Of a DNA stretch of 64,000 bases, positions 54,279 to 63,400 are shown piece after piece. Source of the stretch: Flavobacteriaceae bacterium (GTDB lineage: Bacteria; Bacteroidota; Bacteroidia; Flavobacteriales; Flavobacteriaceae); the NCBI GenBank assembly GCA_028284005.1, contig JANQSO010000013.1, forward strand, positions 37,996 to 101,995. The letters are read 5' to 3'. The notes under the pieces were generated by a model. The model did not search any database. It was given only the letters and a program-made list of their open reading frames with translations, and was not told the origin of the DNA. The translations under genes and the position numbers were made by a program. Each line of letters opens with the position of its first letter. The stretch's first letter is position 1.

Positions 54279-56717
54279 ATGAAACATTTATTTTTACTAA
54301 CTGCATTGTTGATTAGCATTTCAACTTTTGCTATCAACCATTCCAACCCCGAAAAACTGGGTAAAATTGTCGGTACGGTTATCGACAAGAACTTACAGGA
54401 ACCTATTCCTTATGTTACAGTCGCTGTTAAAACATTGGGAGGTGAGATCATTACAGGAGGAGTAACAGATGACAAAGGAAAGTTTTCTATCGATGATATT
54501 CCGGAAGGAAAAAGTAGAGTATCTATTCAGTTTATTGGATATGTGACTTATGAGACCGAAATTGAAATTACCCGCAGAAACCGTACTGTAGATTTAGGTA
54601 ATATCCTGCTTGAAGAAGATGTAGCCGCTCTGGACGAAGTAACCGTAGTGGCAGAACGAACTACTATTCAGCAAAAACTTGACAGAAAGGTGATCACTGT
54701 AGGGAAAGACCTTATCACAGCCGGGCCTACAGCTTCAGACATTATGAACAATTTACCTTCTGTGAGCATAGATCAGCAAACAGGAGATATCTCCATGCGC
54801 GGTAATGAAAATGTTCGTGTTATGGTAGATGGAAAATTATCTAATGTACCCGTTGCACAACTATTAAAACAAATACCTTCAACATCCATTAAACAAATAG
54901 AGTTGATCACAAATCCTTCAGCCAAGTACAATCCTGAAGGAATGAGTGGTATCATTAATATCATACTACACAAAAATGTGGCTATAGGTTTTAACGGAGA
55001 TGCAAGTGTAGGGCTTACCTATGAGAAACAAGCAAAATTCAATAGTTCTTTGAATATGAACTATCGACACGGTAAGTTTAACTTTTACGGGAATTTCAGT
55101 AACAATGTCTCTAAAAATGAAAACTTCGGAAATGTTTTCAGGCCCGATGACAATAGTGAACAGTTCTTTACTTTTCTTGATGACAGTAAATCGAATCTTG
55201 CAAAAGTTGGGTTGGACTTTTATCTGAATGAAAAAAATACCTTATCATTCTTTACCAATCAAAATTTCTTTGATGGAGCTACAGATGGCCTAACAGATAT
55301 TATTTATTATGACGATGCGTCTTTAGACCAGTTACAGGAGTTCTTCAACGAAAACGACAACAGATCTTCACAATATAATTTCAACTATAAATTAGATTTT
55401 GCCAAAGAAGGACATAATGTCGAATTGGAAGCAGATTACAATACTTTTACAGATGAAGAAGTTGCCAACTTCATGTTTGAAGGAGCTTCAATTTTAGATG
55501 ACTATGTAGATAATGTAGACACAGATCGAGATCGCTTAACAGTGAATGTTGACTATGTAAACCCGCTTACCGACTCTTCAAAACTTGAAGTAGGTTTGGA
55601 AGCACGATTATTTGAAACGAACCTTGGGTATACGTCTACCGGGCAAACTTTTAACTCCAGTGGTCAATTAGTGGATACCCCGGATACGGATTTCGATTAT
55701 AAGCGAGATATTTATTCTGTGTATGCAACTTATGGAAAGAGTTATGAAAAATGGTCCTACCAGATTGGTGCGCGACTGGAAAATGTAGAAGTAAAAGCAG
55801 ATACCAATACTGTTAGTTCTTTTACTAATGATTATATGCAGGTATATCCTTCAGCATATATTACATATAACCCTTCTGAAAAGAATCAGTTTCAGGTAAG
55901 CTACAGCCGTCGAGTGGACAGACCCGGATTAAGTCAGGTAAACCCAATTAGAGAATGGAGCACCCCATTGATCTCTGCTTTTGGAAACACACAATTGCAG
56001 CCTCAGTTTACTAACTCTATAGAAGCGAACTATACCCGGGGTATGCAAAGAGGTAGCATTACAGCCGGAGTCTTTTTTAGAGCGATCGAAGACGAAATAA
56101 ACCGTGCTTTATTTATAGACCGTACCGATATAACCAAAGTAATACTTACATATGACAACTTTGATACCACTTCGGCTTACGGAGTAGAGCTTTCGAGTAA
56201 TTACCGTCCTACGAACTGGTGGAGCATTAATGCCAGTTTCGACTTGTACAACCAAACACAAAAAGGTATTGCAGAAAGTTTGGCAGATGTTGAGAACCCA
56301 ACAGTTGATGATATCACTGTAGATACTTTTGAAGTAGATAACGTTGCGTGGAACCTTAGAATGTTCAACAATTTTAGAGTTACCAAAGCATTGTCTCTTT
56401 CGGCATTTGGATTTTACAGAGGAAAAGCAAGAACCTTGCAGTTTACTATAGATCCAATGTATTTTGTGAATGTTGGTGCTCGTTACAGCCTATGGCAGGG
56501 ACAAGGAACCTTTAGTGTGAACTATAGTGATATTTTTGACACGATGAAGTTTGGATTTGAAGGTGAGTTACCATACGTTCAAACAGGTGCCTTTAACTGG
56601 GAAAGTAATACGATCTATGTAGGGTTATCTTACCGTTTTGGTGGTGGTAAATACAGAGCTAAATCCAGAAAACAAAGAGACGACAGAGAAAAAGAAGGTA
56701 GCGGCGGAATCTTTTAG
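54279..56717 (+). CDS. outer-membrane beta-barrel receptor (TonB-dependent type)
   Basis: The 812-residue protein has a signal peptide (about 1-18). An N-terminal carboxypeptidase-regulatory-like beta-sandwich (KIVGTVIDKNLQEPIPYVTV, about 29-110) precedes a plug domain (ITAGPTASDIMNNLPSVSID through PSAKYNPEGMSGIINII). A large C-terminal barrel follows, ending near YVGLSYRFGGG with a basic tail. It fits the outer-membrane receptors with a CarboxypepD_reg-like domain. No SusD partner follows, so a polysaccharide-uptake locus is not indicated. It may import a metal complex or peptide, or be structural. Confidence 0.92.
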   Translation: MKHLFLLTALLISISTFAINHSNPEKLGKIVGTVIDKNLQEPIPYVTVAVKTLGGEIITGGVTDDKGKFSIDDIPEGKSRVSIQFIGYVTYETEIEITRRNRTVDLGNILLEEDVAALDEVTVVAERTTIQQKLDRKVITVGKDLITAGPTASDIMNNLPSVSIDQQTGDISMRGNENVRVMVDGKLSNVPVAQLLKQIPSTSIKQIELITNPSAKYNPEGMSGIINIILHKNVAIGFNGDASVGLTYEKQAKFNSSLNMNYRHGKFNFYGNFSNNVSKNENFGNVFRPDDNSEQFFTFLDDSKSNLAKVGLDFYLNEKNTLSFFTNQNFFDGATDGLTDIIYYDDASLDQLQEFFNENDNRSSQYNFNYKLDFAKEGHNVELEADYNTFTDEEVANFMFEGASILDDYVDNVDTDRDRLTVNVDYVNPLTDSSKLEVGLEARLFETNLGYTSTGQTFNSSGQLVDTPDTDFDYKRDIYSVYATYGKSYEKWSYQIGARLENVEVKADTNTVSSFTNDYMQVYPSAYITYNPSEKNQFQVSYSRRVDRPGLSQVNPIREWSTPLISAFGNTQLQPQFTNSIEANYTRGMQRGSITAGVFFRAIEDEINRALFIDRTDITKVILTYDNFDTTSAYGVELSSNYRPTNWWSINASFDLYNQTQKGIAESLADVENPTVDDITVDTFEVDNVAWNLRMFNNFRVTKALSLSAFGFYRGKARTLQFTIDPMYFVNVGARYSLWQGQGTFSVNYSDIFDTMKFGFEGELPYVQTGAFNWESNTIYVGLSYRFGGGKYRAKSRKQRDDREKEGSGGIF

Positions 56718-56854
56718 AATGTTATTATTACGTTAAAAAATATAGTCCAGTGCAACATTTTGCAATATTTTGAGTCTATATAATAAATACCTAATGTCTC
56801 TTTTATAATTTATTTGAATTAGCCGTTCTAAAAATTAAACCTATTAGGTATAAA

Positions 56855-56884
56855 AAAAGCCTTCTGAAATTTCAGAAGGCTTTT
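56855..56884. terminator. bidirectional terminator between the receptor gene and fabH
   Basis: A 30-base perfect self-complementary palindrome (AAAAGCCTTCTGAAA and its reverse complement) is flanked by A and T runs. It lies between two convergent genes, so it can end both transcripts. Confidence 0.8.
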
Positions 56885-56899
56885 ACTTTAAAAGAGTTT

Positions 56900-57901
56900 T
56901 TACCAGCGAATGATTACACTTCCCCAGGTAAAGCCACTACCAAAAGCAGCTAAAACTACCAGGTCACCTTCTTTAATTTTTCCTTGCTCCCATGCTTCGG
57001 TCAATGCAATAGGAATAGATGCAGCTGTCGTATTACCATATTTCTGAATGTTATTAAAAACCTTATGGTCCGGTAACCTGAATTTTTTCTGAATGAATTG
57101 AGAAATACGCAAATTGGCCTGATGCGGTATCAACATATCGATATCATCCACTGAAAGGCTATTAGCTTGTAAACCCTCATTAATAACTTCAGCAAAGCGT
57201 ACTACAGCATGCTTAAAGACAAAAGTACCGTTCATATATGGATAATACGGTATGTTCTCCTGTGGGTTTTCTTCTATAATTTGAGGAACCCAATAGTTGG
57301 TACTAGGGCCCTGTAACGCTAATTCATCTTTATGCTTTCCTTCACTATGCAAATGTGTGGACAGAATTCCTCCTGTACCGGAATCATTCCTGGAAACAAC
57401 AGCAGCTCCGGCACCATCACCAAAAATTACCGATACCCCCCTTCCCCGTGTAGTAAAATCAAGCCCCCCACTATGATTCTCGCTTCCAATTACCAATACA
57501 TTCTTATACATACCGGTTTTTATAAACTGATCTGCCACAGAAATACCATAGACAAATCCACTGCACTGATTTCTAACATCCAGTGCCGGAATCGTTCGCA
57601 TTCCCATAAGTTCCTGAACCTGTACTCCGCCTCCGGGAAAATACATATCCGGACTCAAAGTGGCAAAAACTATCATATCAATTTCATCGGGTTGTAGTCC
57701 TGCTCTTTCCAAAGCAATAATCGAAGCCTTTACAGCCATTACCGAGGTTGAATTACCATCCCCCTTTTTAATATGACGCCGTTCTTTGATTCCCGTACGT
57801 TCTTGTATCCAGGCATCATTAGTATCCATAAGTTTAGAGAGATCGTCGTTAGTAACCACATTTTCGGGTACGTAAGAACCTAAACCTATAATTTTTGACA
57901 T
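56900..57901 (-). CDS. fabH: 3-oxoacyl-ACP synthase III
   Basis: FabH starts fatty-acid synthesis by condensing acyl-CoA with malonyl-ACP. The thiolase-fold protein of 333 residues begins MSKIIGLGSYVPENVVTNDD. It has the catalytic Cys in VRNQCSGFVYG, His in LIPHQANLRI and Asn in YGNTTAASIP. A second ATG two codons upstream is equally possible. It is not next to accBC or rpmF as in many bacteria, so it may be one of several FabH copies. It converges on the receptor gene with a shared terminator. Confidence 0.93.
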   Translation of the reverse strand: MSKIIGLGSYVPENVVTNDDLSKLMDTNDAWIQERTGIKERRHIKKGDGNSTSVMAVKASIIALERAGLQPDEIDMIVFATLSPDMYFPGGGVQVQELMGMRTIPALDVRNQCSGFVYGISVADQFIKTGMYKNVLVIGSENHSGGLDFTTRGRGVSVIFGDGAGAAVVSRNDSGTGGILSTHLHSEGKHKDELALQGPSTNYWVPQIIEENPQENIPYYPYMNGTFVFKHAVVRFAEVINEGLQANSLSVDDIDMLIPHQANLRISQFIQKKFRLPDHKVFNNIQKYGNTTAASIPIALTEAWEQGKIKEGDLVVLAAFGSGFTWGSVIIRW

Positions 57902-57992
57902 ATACATACATATGAATTTAAAGCGAAGGGAAAGGTAACTAATCCTTAGGAATGGAGAAAATTTTTAAATCCTTATAATTTCAGAATAGTAA

Positions 57993-58025
57993 AAAACAGT
58001 AAGGGCACGAAGACCGCACCCTTAC
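57993..58025 (-). terminator. possible terminator or attenuator on the fabH strand
   Basis: The stem GTAAGGG with CCCTTAC has a 13-nt loop and is followed on the minus strand by TGTTTTTT. It sits upstream of fabH with no gene before it, so it could end a short leader or small RNA on that strand. Confidence 0.4.
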
Positions 58026-58115
58026 CGTAACAAACTAACTCATAAAATAATAGAGAAAAAATTTACTTTTTCATAGCATATTGATTATCCCATGATCTTT
58101 GATGTAAATATATAA

Positions 58116-58153
58116 ATTTTGTTTAATAAAATATCATAAAAATTAAACAAAAT
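58116..58153. promoter_or_regulatory. 12-bp perfect inverted repeat upstream of htpG
   Basis: ATTTTGTTTAAT (58116-58127) and its reverse complement (58142-58153) are separated by 14 bases. It is a possible operator for htpG or fabH. It is not the CIRCE element. Confidence 0.4.
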
Positions 58154-58173
58154 ATGTTAAAGTTTTAATAAAA

Positions 58174-58186
58174 TGACAAGGTGTCA
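58174..58186. promoter_or_regulatory. dyad TGACA-AGG-TGTCA upstream of htpG
   Basis: A 5-bp perfect dyad with a 3-base spacer lies 71 bases before the htpG ATG. It may be a regulator site for heat-shock control; the regulator is unknown. Confidence 0.35.
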
Positions 58187-58256
58187 GCAAAACATTAAAT
58201 GGTATTCTATTTGACTGGTACTATTCAGAAATTAAAAAAATTAAACCTAACATACG

Positions 58257-60143
58257 ATGAGTAAAGGAACTATAAACGTAGCTGTAGAGAATATCTTTCC
58301 ACTAATTAAAAAGTTTTTGTACAGTGACCATGAAATTTTTCTACGAGAGTTAATATCCAATGCAACCGATGCGACCCTTAAACTGAAACACCTTTCGGGA
58401 ATTGGAGAAGCTAAAGTTGAATATGGCGATCCAATGATCGAAGTAAAAGTAGACAAAGAGAAAAAACAACTTCATATTATCGATCAGGGTATTGGAATGA
58501 CACAGGAAGAAGTAGAGAAATACATCAACGAGATCGCTTTCTCCGGTGCCGAAGAATTTCTTGAAAAATATAAAGACAAAAATGGCGAAGATGCTGGAAT
58601 TATCGGGCATTTTGGGCTTGGGTTCTATTCGGCCTTTATGGTAGCGGACAAAGTTGAGATCATCACCAAGAGTTATAAAGATGAACCGGCAGCTCACTGG
58701 ACCTGTGACGGTTCTCCGGAGTATACGATCAAAAAAGGAAAAAGGGCTGAAAGAGGAACAGAGATCATTTTACATATAGCCGAAGATTCCACAGAATTTT
58801 TAGAAGAGTCACGTATCTCCGAGCTATTGGTGAAATACAATAAGTTTATGCCAATTCCAATTAAGTTTGGAACTAAAACCGAAACACTTCCAAAGCCGGA
58901 AGACGCTAAAGAAGATGATCCGGCACCTACACAGGAAGTTGACAATATTGTCAATAATCCTAATCCGGCATGGACCAAACAACCTACCGACCTGAAAGAT
59001 GAAGATTATAAGAACTTCTACAGAGAACTCTATCCAATGCAATTTGAAGAGCCTCTTTTTAATATTCATTTAAACGTCGATTACCCATTTAATCTAACTG
59101 GTATCTTGTACTTTCCAAAGATGACCAATGATGTAAATATTCAAAAAGACAAAATACAACTATATCAAAATCAAGTATTTGTAACTGATAATGTAGAAGG
59201 TATCGTCCCGGAGTTTTTAACCATGCTTCGCGGGGTGATCGATAGTCCGGATATCCCATTGAATGTATCCAGAAGTTATCTTCAGGCAGACGGAGCCGTA
59301 AAGAAGATTTCAAGTTATATCACTCGTAAAGTTGCCGATAAGCTAAAAAGTTTATTCAATAACAGCCGTGAGGATTTTGAACAAAAATGGAACGACATCA
59401 AGATCGTTATCGAATACGGAATGTTGACCGAAGAAAAATTCTTCGAAAAGGCACAGGATTTTGCATTATATCCAACCGTGGACGGAACCTATCTGACCCT
59501 GGAAGAATTAAAAGAAAAAATTAAAGATGCCCAGACCGATAAAGATGACAAACTAGTAGTATTATATGCTTCTAATGAAGAAGAGCAGCACGCTTATATT
59601 GAAGCGGCCAAAGAAAAAGGGTATGAAGTATTGTTACTGGATTCTCCTATTATTTCACACTTGCTTCAGAAATTGGAATCTACCAATGAAAAACTGTCAT
59701 TTGTACGTGTTGATAGTGACCACATCGATAATTTGATCAAAAAGGAAGATGAGGCAATTTCAAAACTTTCCGAAGAAGAAAAAGAAACATTAAAGATCTT
59801 CTTAACGGAAGTAATTCCTGCCGAAAAATTCTCGGTACAAATGGAAGCCATGGATAGTAAAGCCAATCCTTTTATCATCACCGAACCCGAATTTATGCGC
59901 CGTATGAAAGAGATGCAGCAAAGTGGCGGTGGAATGTTTGGAATGGGCAATATGCCGGAAATGTATAATCTGGTGGTGAACACAAATCACGAATTGGTTG
60001 GTGAAATTTTGAACACTAAGACGAAAAAGAAAAAAGAACGTTTGGTCAATCAGGCTCTCGACCTGGCAAAACTGAGTAAAAATCTGTTAAAAGGCGAAGA
60101 AATGACAGCGTTTATAAAACGTAGTTATGAGATGATCAAATAA
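58257..60143 (+). CDS. htpG: molecular chaperone HtpG (Hsp90)
   Basis: HtpG is the bacterial Hsp90 ATPase chaperone. The 628-residue protein has the GHKL ATPase domain (FLRELISNATDATLKLKHL, IIGHFGLGFYSAFMVADKV), the middle domain (FNIHLNVDYPFNLTGILYFP, IPLNVSRSYLQ) and the C-terminal dimerisation domain. A Met/Gly-rich patch (SGGGMFGMGNMPEM) near residue 560 is a feature of Bacteroidota forms. The length is normal. Dyad sequences upstream suggest regulated expression; a terminator follows at 60169-60203. Confidence 0.97.
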   Translation: MSKGTINVAVENIFPLIKKFLYSDHEIFLRELISNATDATLKLKHLSGIGEAKVEYGDPMIEVKVDKEKKQLHIIDQGIGMTQEEVEKYINEIAFSGAEEFLEKYKDKNGEDAGIIGHFGLGFYSAFMVADKVEIITKSYKDEPAAHWTCDGSPEYTIKKGKRAERGTEIILHIAEDSTEFLEESRISELLVKYNKFMPIPIKFGTKTETLPKPEDAKEDDPAPTQEVDNIVNNPNPAWTKQPTDLKDEDYKNFYRELYPMQFEEPLFNIHLNVDYPFNLTGILYFPKMTNDVNIQKDKIQLYQNQVFVTDNVEGIVPEFLTMLRGVIDSPDIPLNVSRSYLQADGAVKKISSYITRKVADKLKSLFNNSREDFEQKWNDIKIVIEYGMLTEEKFFEKAQDFALYPTVDGTYLTLEELKEKIKDAQTDKDDKLVVLYASNEEEQHAYIEAAKEKGYEVLLLDSPIISHLLQKLESTNEKLSFVRVDSDHIDNLIKKEDEAISKLSEEEKETLKIFLTEVIPAEKFSVQMEAMDSKANPFIITEPEFMRRMKEMQQSGGGMFGMGNMPEMYNLVVNTNHELVGEILNTKTKKKKERLVNQALDLAKLSKNLLKGEEMTAFIKRSYEMIK

Positions 60144-60168
60144 TCGTTTTTTATAAAACAAATTGTAA

Positions 60169-60203
60169 AAACCGCTTTCATACTAAATTGAAAGCGGTTT
60201 TTT
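60169..60203 (+). terminator. htpG: intrinsic terminator of htpG
   Basis: A 12-13 bp stem (AAACCGCTTTCA with TGAAAGCGGTTT) with an 8-nt loop is followed by a T run. It starts 25 bases after the htpG stop. Confidence 0.85.
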
Positions 60204-60466
60204 TATGAGTATTAAAATGTGTTTTGGATTAATTATATTCTTAATTTTTTAAAAAAGGACATGCTTTTCAAAGCTTTAAAATATAAGGCATCTACATAAA
60301 AATAGGTCTCTTCCGGGCTTTAATTGCATACCGTTCATCTAAAAAAACAGCAGTAGAAAGATTTTTTTTTCATTGAAATACTATTTTATGTTTTTTTTTT
60401 TGCAGTACTGATAATTTGTGCTACTTTTAAAACATTAACTTTAAACTAATATTAAATTTAAAATTT
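60204..60466 (+). other. AT-rich interval with a possible adhesin promoter
   Basis: There is no gene here. TTTG (60399-60402), a 19-base spacer and TACTTTTA (60422-60429, one mismatch) form a fair promoter 38 bases before the adhesin ATG. Confidence 0.45.
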
Positions 60467-63400
60467 ATGAAAAAAATTACTCTAATTTTTATGGCATTGA
60501 TTGCTACCACTTTTATGTGGCAATCAAGTGCGCAGGTCACTTTGACAGGCAGTAACAACACTGTTGTGGGGATGCCGGATGATGACCCGGTGGGTGTTTC
60601 TTCCCTGGTGAATATTGCTGGTGCTCCTGCAGGCGCAACAGTTGCCGACATTGAAATAGACATGGCAATCAACCATACCTGGGCCGGAGATATGGAAATT
60701 ACATTAACAGGGCCCGGAGGTGAAAGTATTCTCTTGGTGACCAGACCTGGTGCACCCCCTGGAACAGCAGGAGATAGTAGTAATCTCTCAAGTAGCTTTC
60801 CTATAACTTTTAGTGACGGTGCTACTGTAAATGCTGAAGATATGGGTGATACCATACCTGGTGGTGATGTTATCTGCGAAGATGATTTAATTTGTAGCTT
60901 TAGACCAAACGTTGGCGTTGCTCCTGATACTTTTGCAGATCTGGCAGCAGCAATTAACGCCGGTAGTTTGACCATTAATGGTGACTGGGATGTTCATGTA
61001 TCTGACAATGCCGGAGGTGACTTTGGTGATTTTGCTATACCTGAACTTCGTGTTTCTTATTATATTGGAAACCCTCCTGTAATTGTTTGTCCTAGTGATA
61101 TCGTGGCAGGTACAGACCCGGGAGCTTGTGGTGCAATTGTAAACTATACAGATGCCATCGCTTTAGATGTTGAAGATGGAGTTCTTGTTGCTACGCAAAC
61201 TTCAGGTCCGCTTATGAGTGGAGATGAGTTTCCTGTTGGAGATACTGTTGTAACCTATGAAGTTACAGATAGTGACGGAAATACAGTTAGCTGTTCCTTT
61301 ACTGTTACGGTAAATGATACTGAGCCGGCTGCTATTACTTGTCCGGACAATATTACTGTAGACAATGATCCTGGTATTTGTGGAGCGGTAGTGACCTATC
61401 CGGATCCATTGGTAGTGGACAACTGTTTTACAGGTGGTGGATTAGTTTCCGGCACATACGATCAAACGATCACTATTACCAATCCTGCTTTATTATCTGT
61501 TAACACATTCAACTTTGGTGGTGCTGTAGTAGGTGCTTCCGGAGATGCTACTCTTGAAGTAAGAACTTTTGGAGATATTGATGGAACCGGTGGAAACGAA
61601 GAAGCGTGGACCATCGACGATGAAGATGCAAATACAGTAGGTATGATTGGTGCAACAGGTGACTTTGGTGACCAATGTAACACTACGCTTTTAGAAACCT
61701 TTACTATCCCTGCTGCCCTTATAGATACTTGGGCTGCTGATGGTCAGATCGATTTTACAGGAAGTGACCTAGCTGGAAACATAAACCTTACTCTTTGTGG
61801 TGGTGATTTCCTAGAATTACGACTTGTTTACGATTGGGCTATTGCAGGACCCCCTGTAACTTATAACGTTCTTCAAGGATTGCCTAGCGGTAGTGTATTC
61901 CCTGTAGGAACTACATTAACTGAATTAGAATATATTGACATTGGAGGAAACTCTGTAACATGTACTTTCGAAGTAACTGTAAACGATGTTGAAGCTCCTG
62001 TTATTGCATGTGCTGGAGAGCCAACAACACTTACAGGTTCAGGCTCTGACAGTCCTGCTTTAGCGATCCCTGATAATGATCCTGCAGGAATATCCACAAC
62101 CTTAACGGTAACAGATGACTTTACAATTACTGATCTTAATGTAGATCTTGATATATCTCATACATGGGTTGGAGACATTGCTATAACTATAGAATCTCCT
62201 GCCGGTACTACAGCAGTTATTATGGACCGTCCCGGAGTTCCTGCTACAGGATTTGGATGTGACGGAGATGATATCGTAGCTTCTCTGGATGATGAAGCTG
62301 CAACTCCTGTTGAAGATGAGTGTGGTGCTGGTATACCAACGATCAGTGGTTCATTTATTCCTAACAATCCTCTTTCTGTCTTTGATGGTGAAAGCACAAT
62401 GGGAGACTGGATACTAACGGTAGCCGACAACGCTCTTGGTGACTTTGGAACGATCAATACTTGGGGTATTACTTATGAATATGATGCTCCTATTGTTCCA
62501 TTTGATGTGGTCTTAGATGCTAATGGTATGGCATCGATCCCAGCAAGTGATTTGATCTTGACTGCTACAGACAATTGTGGTGCTGTAGTTGTAACCACAG
62601 CAGGAACACCTCCTGTTCCAGGATCATTAACAACACTTTTCGGATCTGACAATGGTGGTGATCCGGGAGGAACTGTTTACTTTGATGTAACTGTTGGACC
62701 TGAGAATATCAACATTAGTGATATGGATATTAATACTCCAGATGGAGGTGCTCTTACAATGGATATCTATACCTTAGTAGGTACATACGCAGGAAACGAA
62801 AATGATGCTGCTGCCTGGGGAGCTCCTGCAGCAAGTGCTTCCGGAACCGGAGCAGGTTTAGATGTACCAACTAATATGGTTTTAGGTACTCCACTTGTAC
62901 TAAATGCTAATACCACTTACGGTATGGCAATAGTTCTGGATGGAGGTCATGCGCATGCATATACAAACGGTGACGGTACGAACGAGAACTATTCTAATGC
63001 AGACCTTACTGTAGATCTAGGAGCTGCTACCAACGTTCCTTTCACAGGAACTATATTTAGCCCTCGAGTATTCAACGGTACCTTTAATTATACAACCGGA
63101 ACAGCACCAAATCTTATGGTAGATTTCGATTGTTCACAATTAGGAGAGACCCTTGTAGACATTATGGTAACAGATTCAAGTGGAAACTCTTCTTTCTGTA
63201 CAGCTACTGTTAACGTAATTGATGATACGGATCCAATATTAGTATGTTGGGATGCAACCCTTGAGTTAGGGCCAGATGGGACATTAGACGTAGACCCAGA
63301 CGCGCTGTTAGCTATTACGGATGCAGTATATGATGTAATGGTAATAGGTAGTGATGACGGATCTAACTTAGAAGGATTCACAGACTTTACTGTCGATATT

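Larger units (their letters stand above)
57902..58256. other. divergent fabH-htpG interval
   Basis: This stretch of about 355 bases is AT-rich and codes for nothing convincing. It contains a minus-strand hairpin with a T tract (57993-58025), a 12-bp perfect inverted repeat (58116-58153) and a small dyad TGACAAGGTGTCA (58174-58186) before htpG. These look regulatory. Confidence 0.6.

Noticed and set aside
54279..56717. Polysaccharide utilisation locus
   Set aside because: No SusD partner or glycoside hydrolase follows the receptor gene.
58116..58186. CIRCE heat-shock operator before htpG
   Set aside because: The inverted repeats do not match the CIRCE half-site TTAGCACTC.
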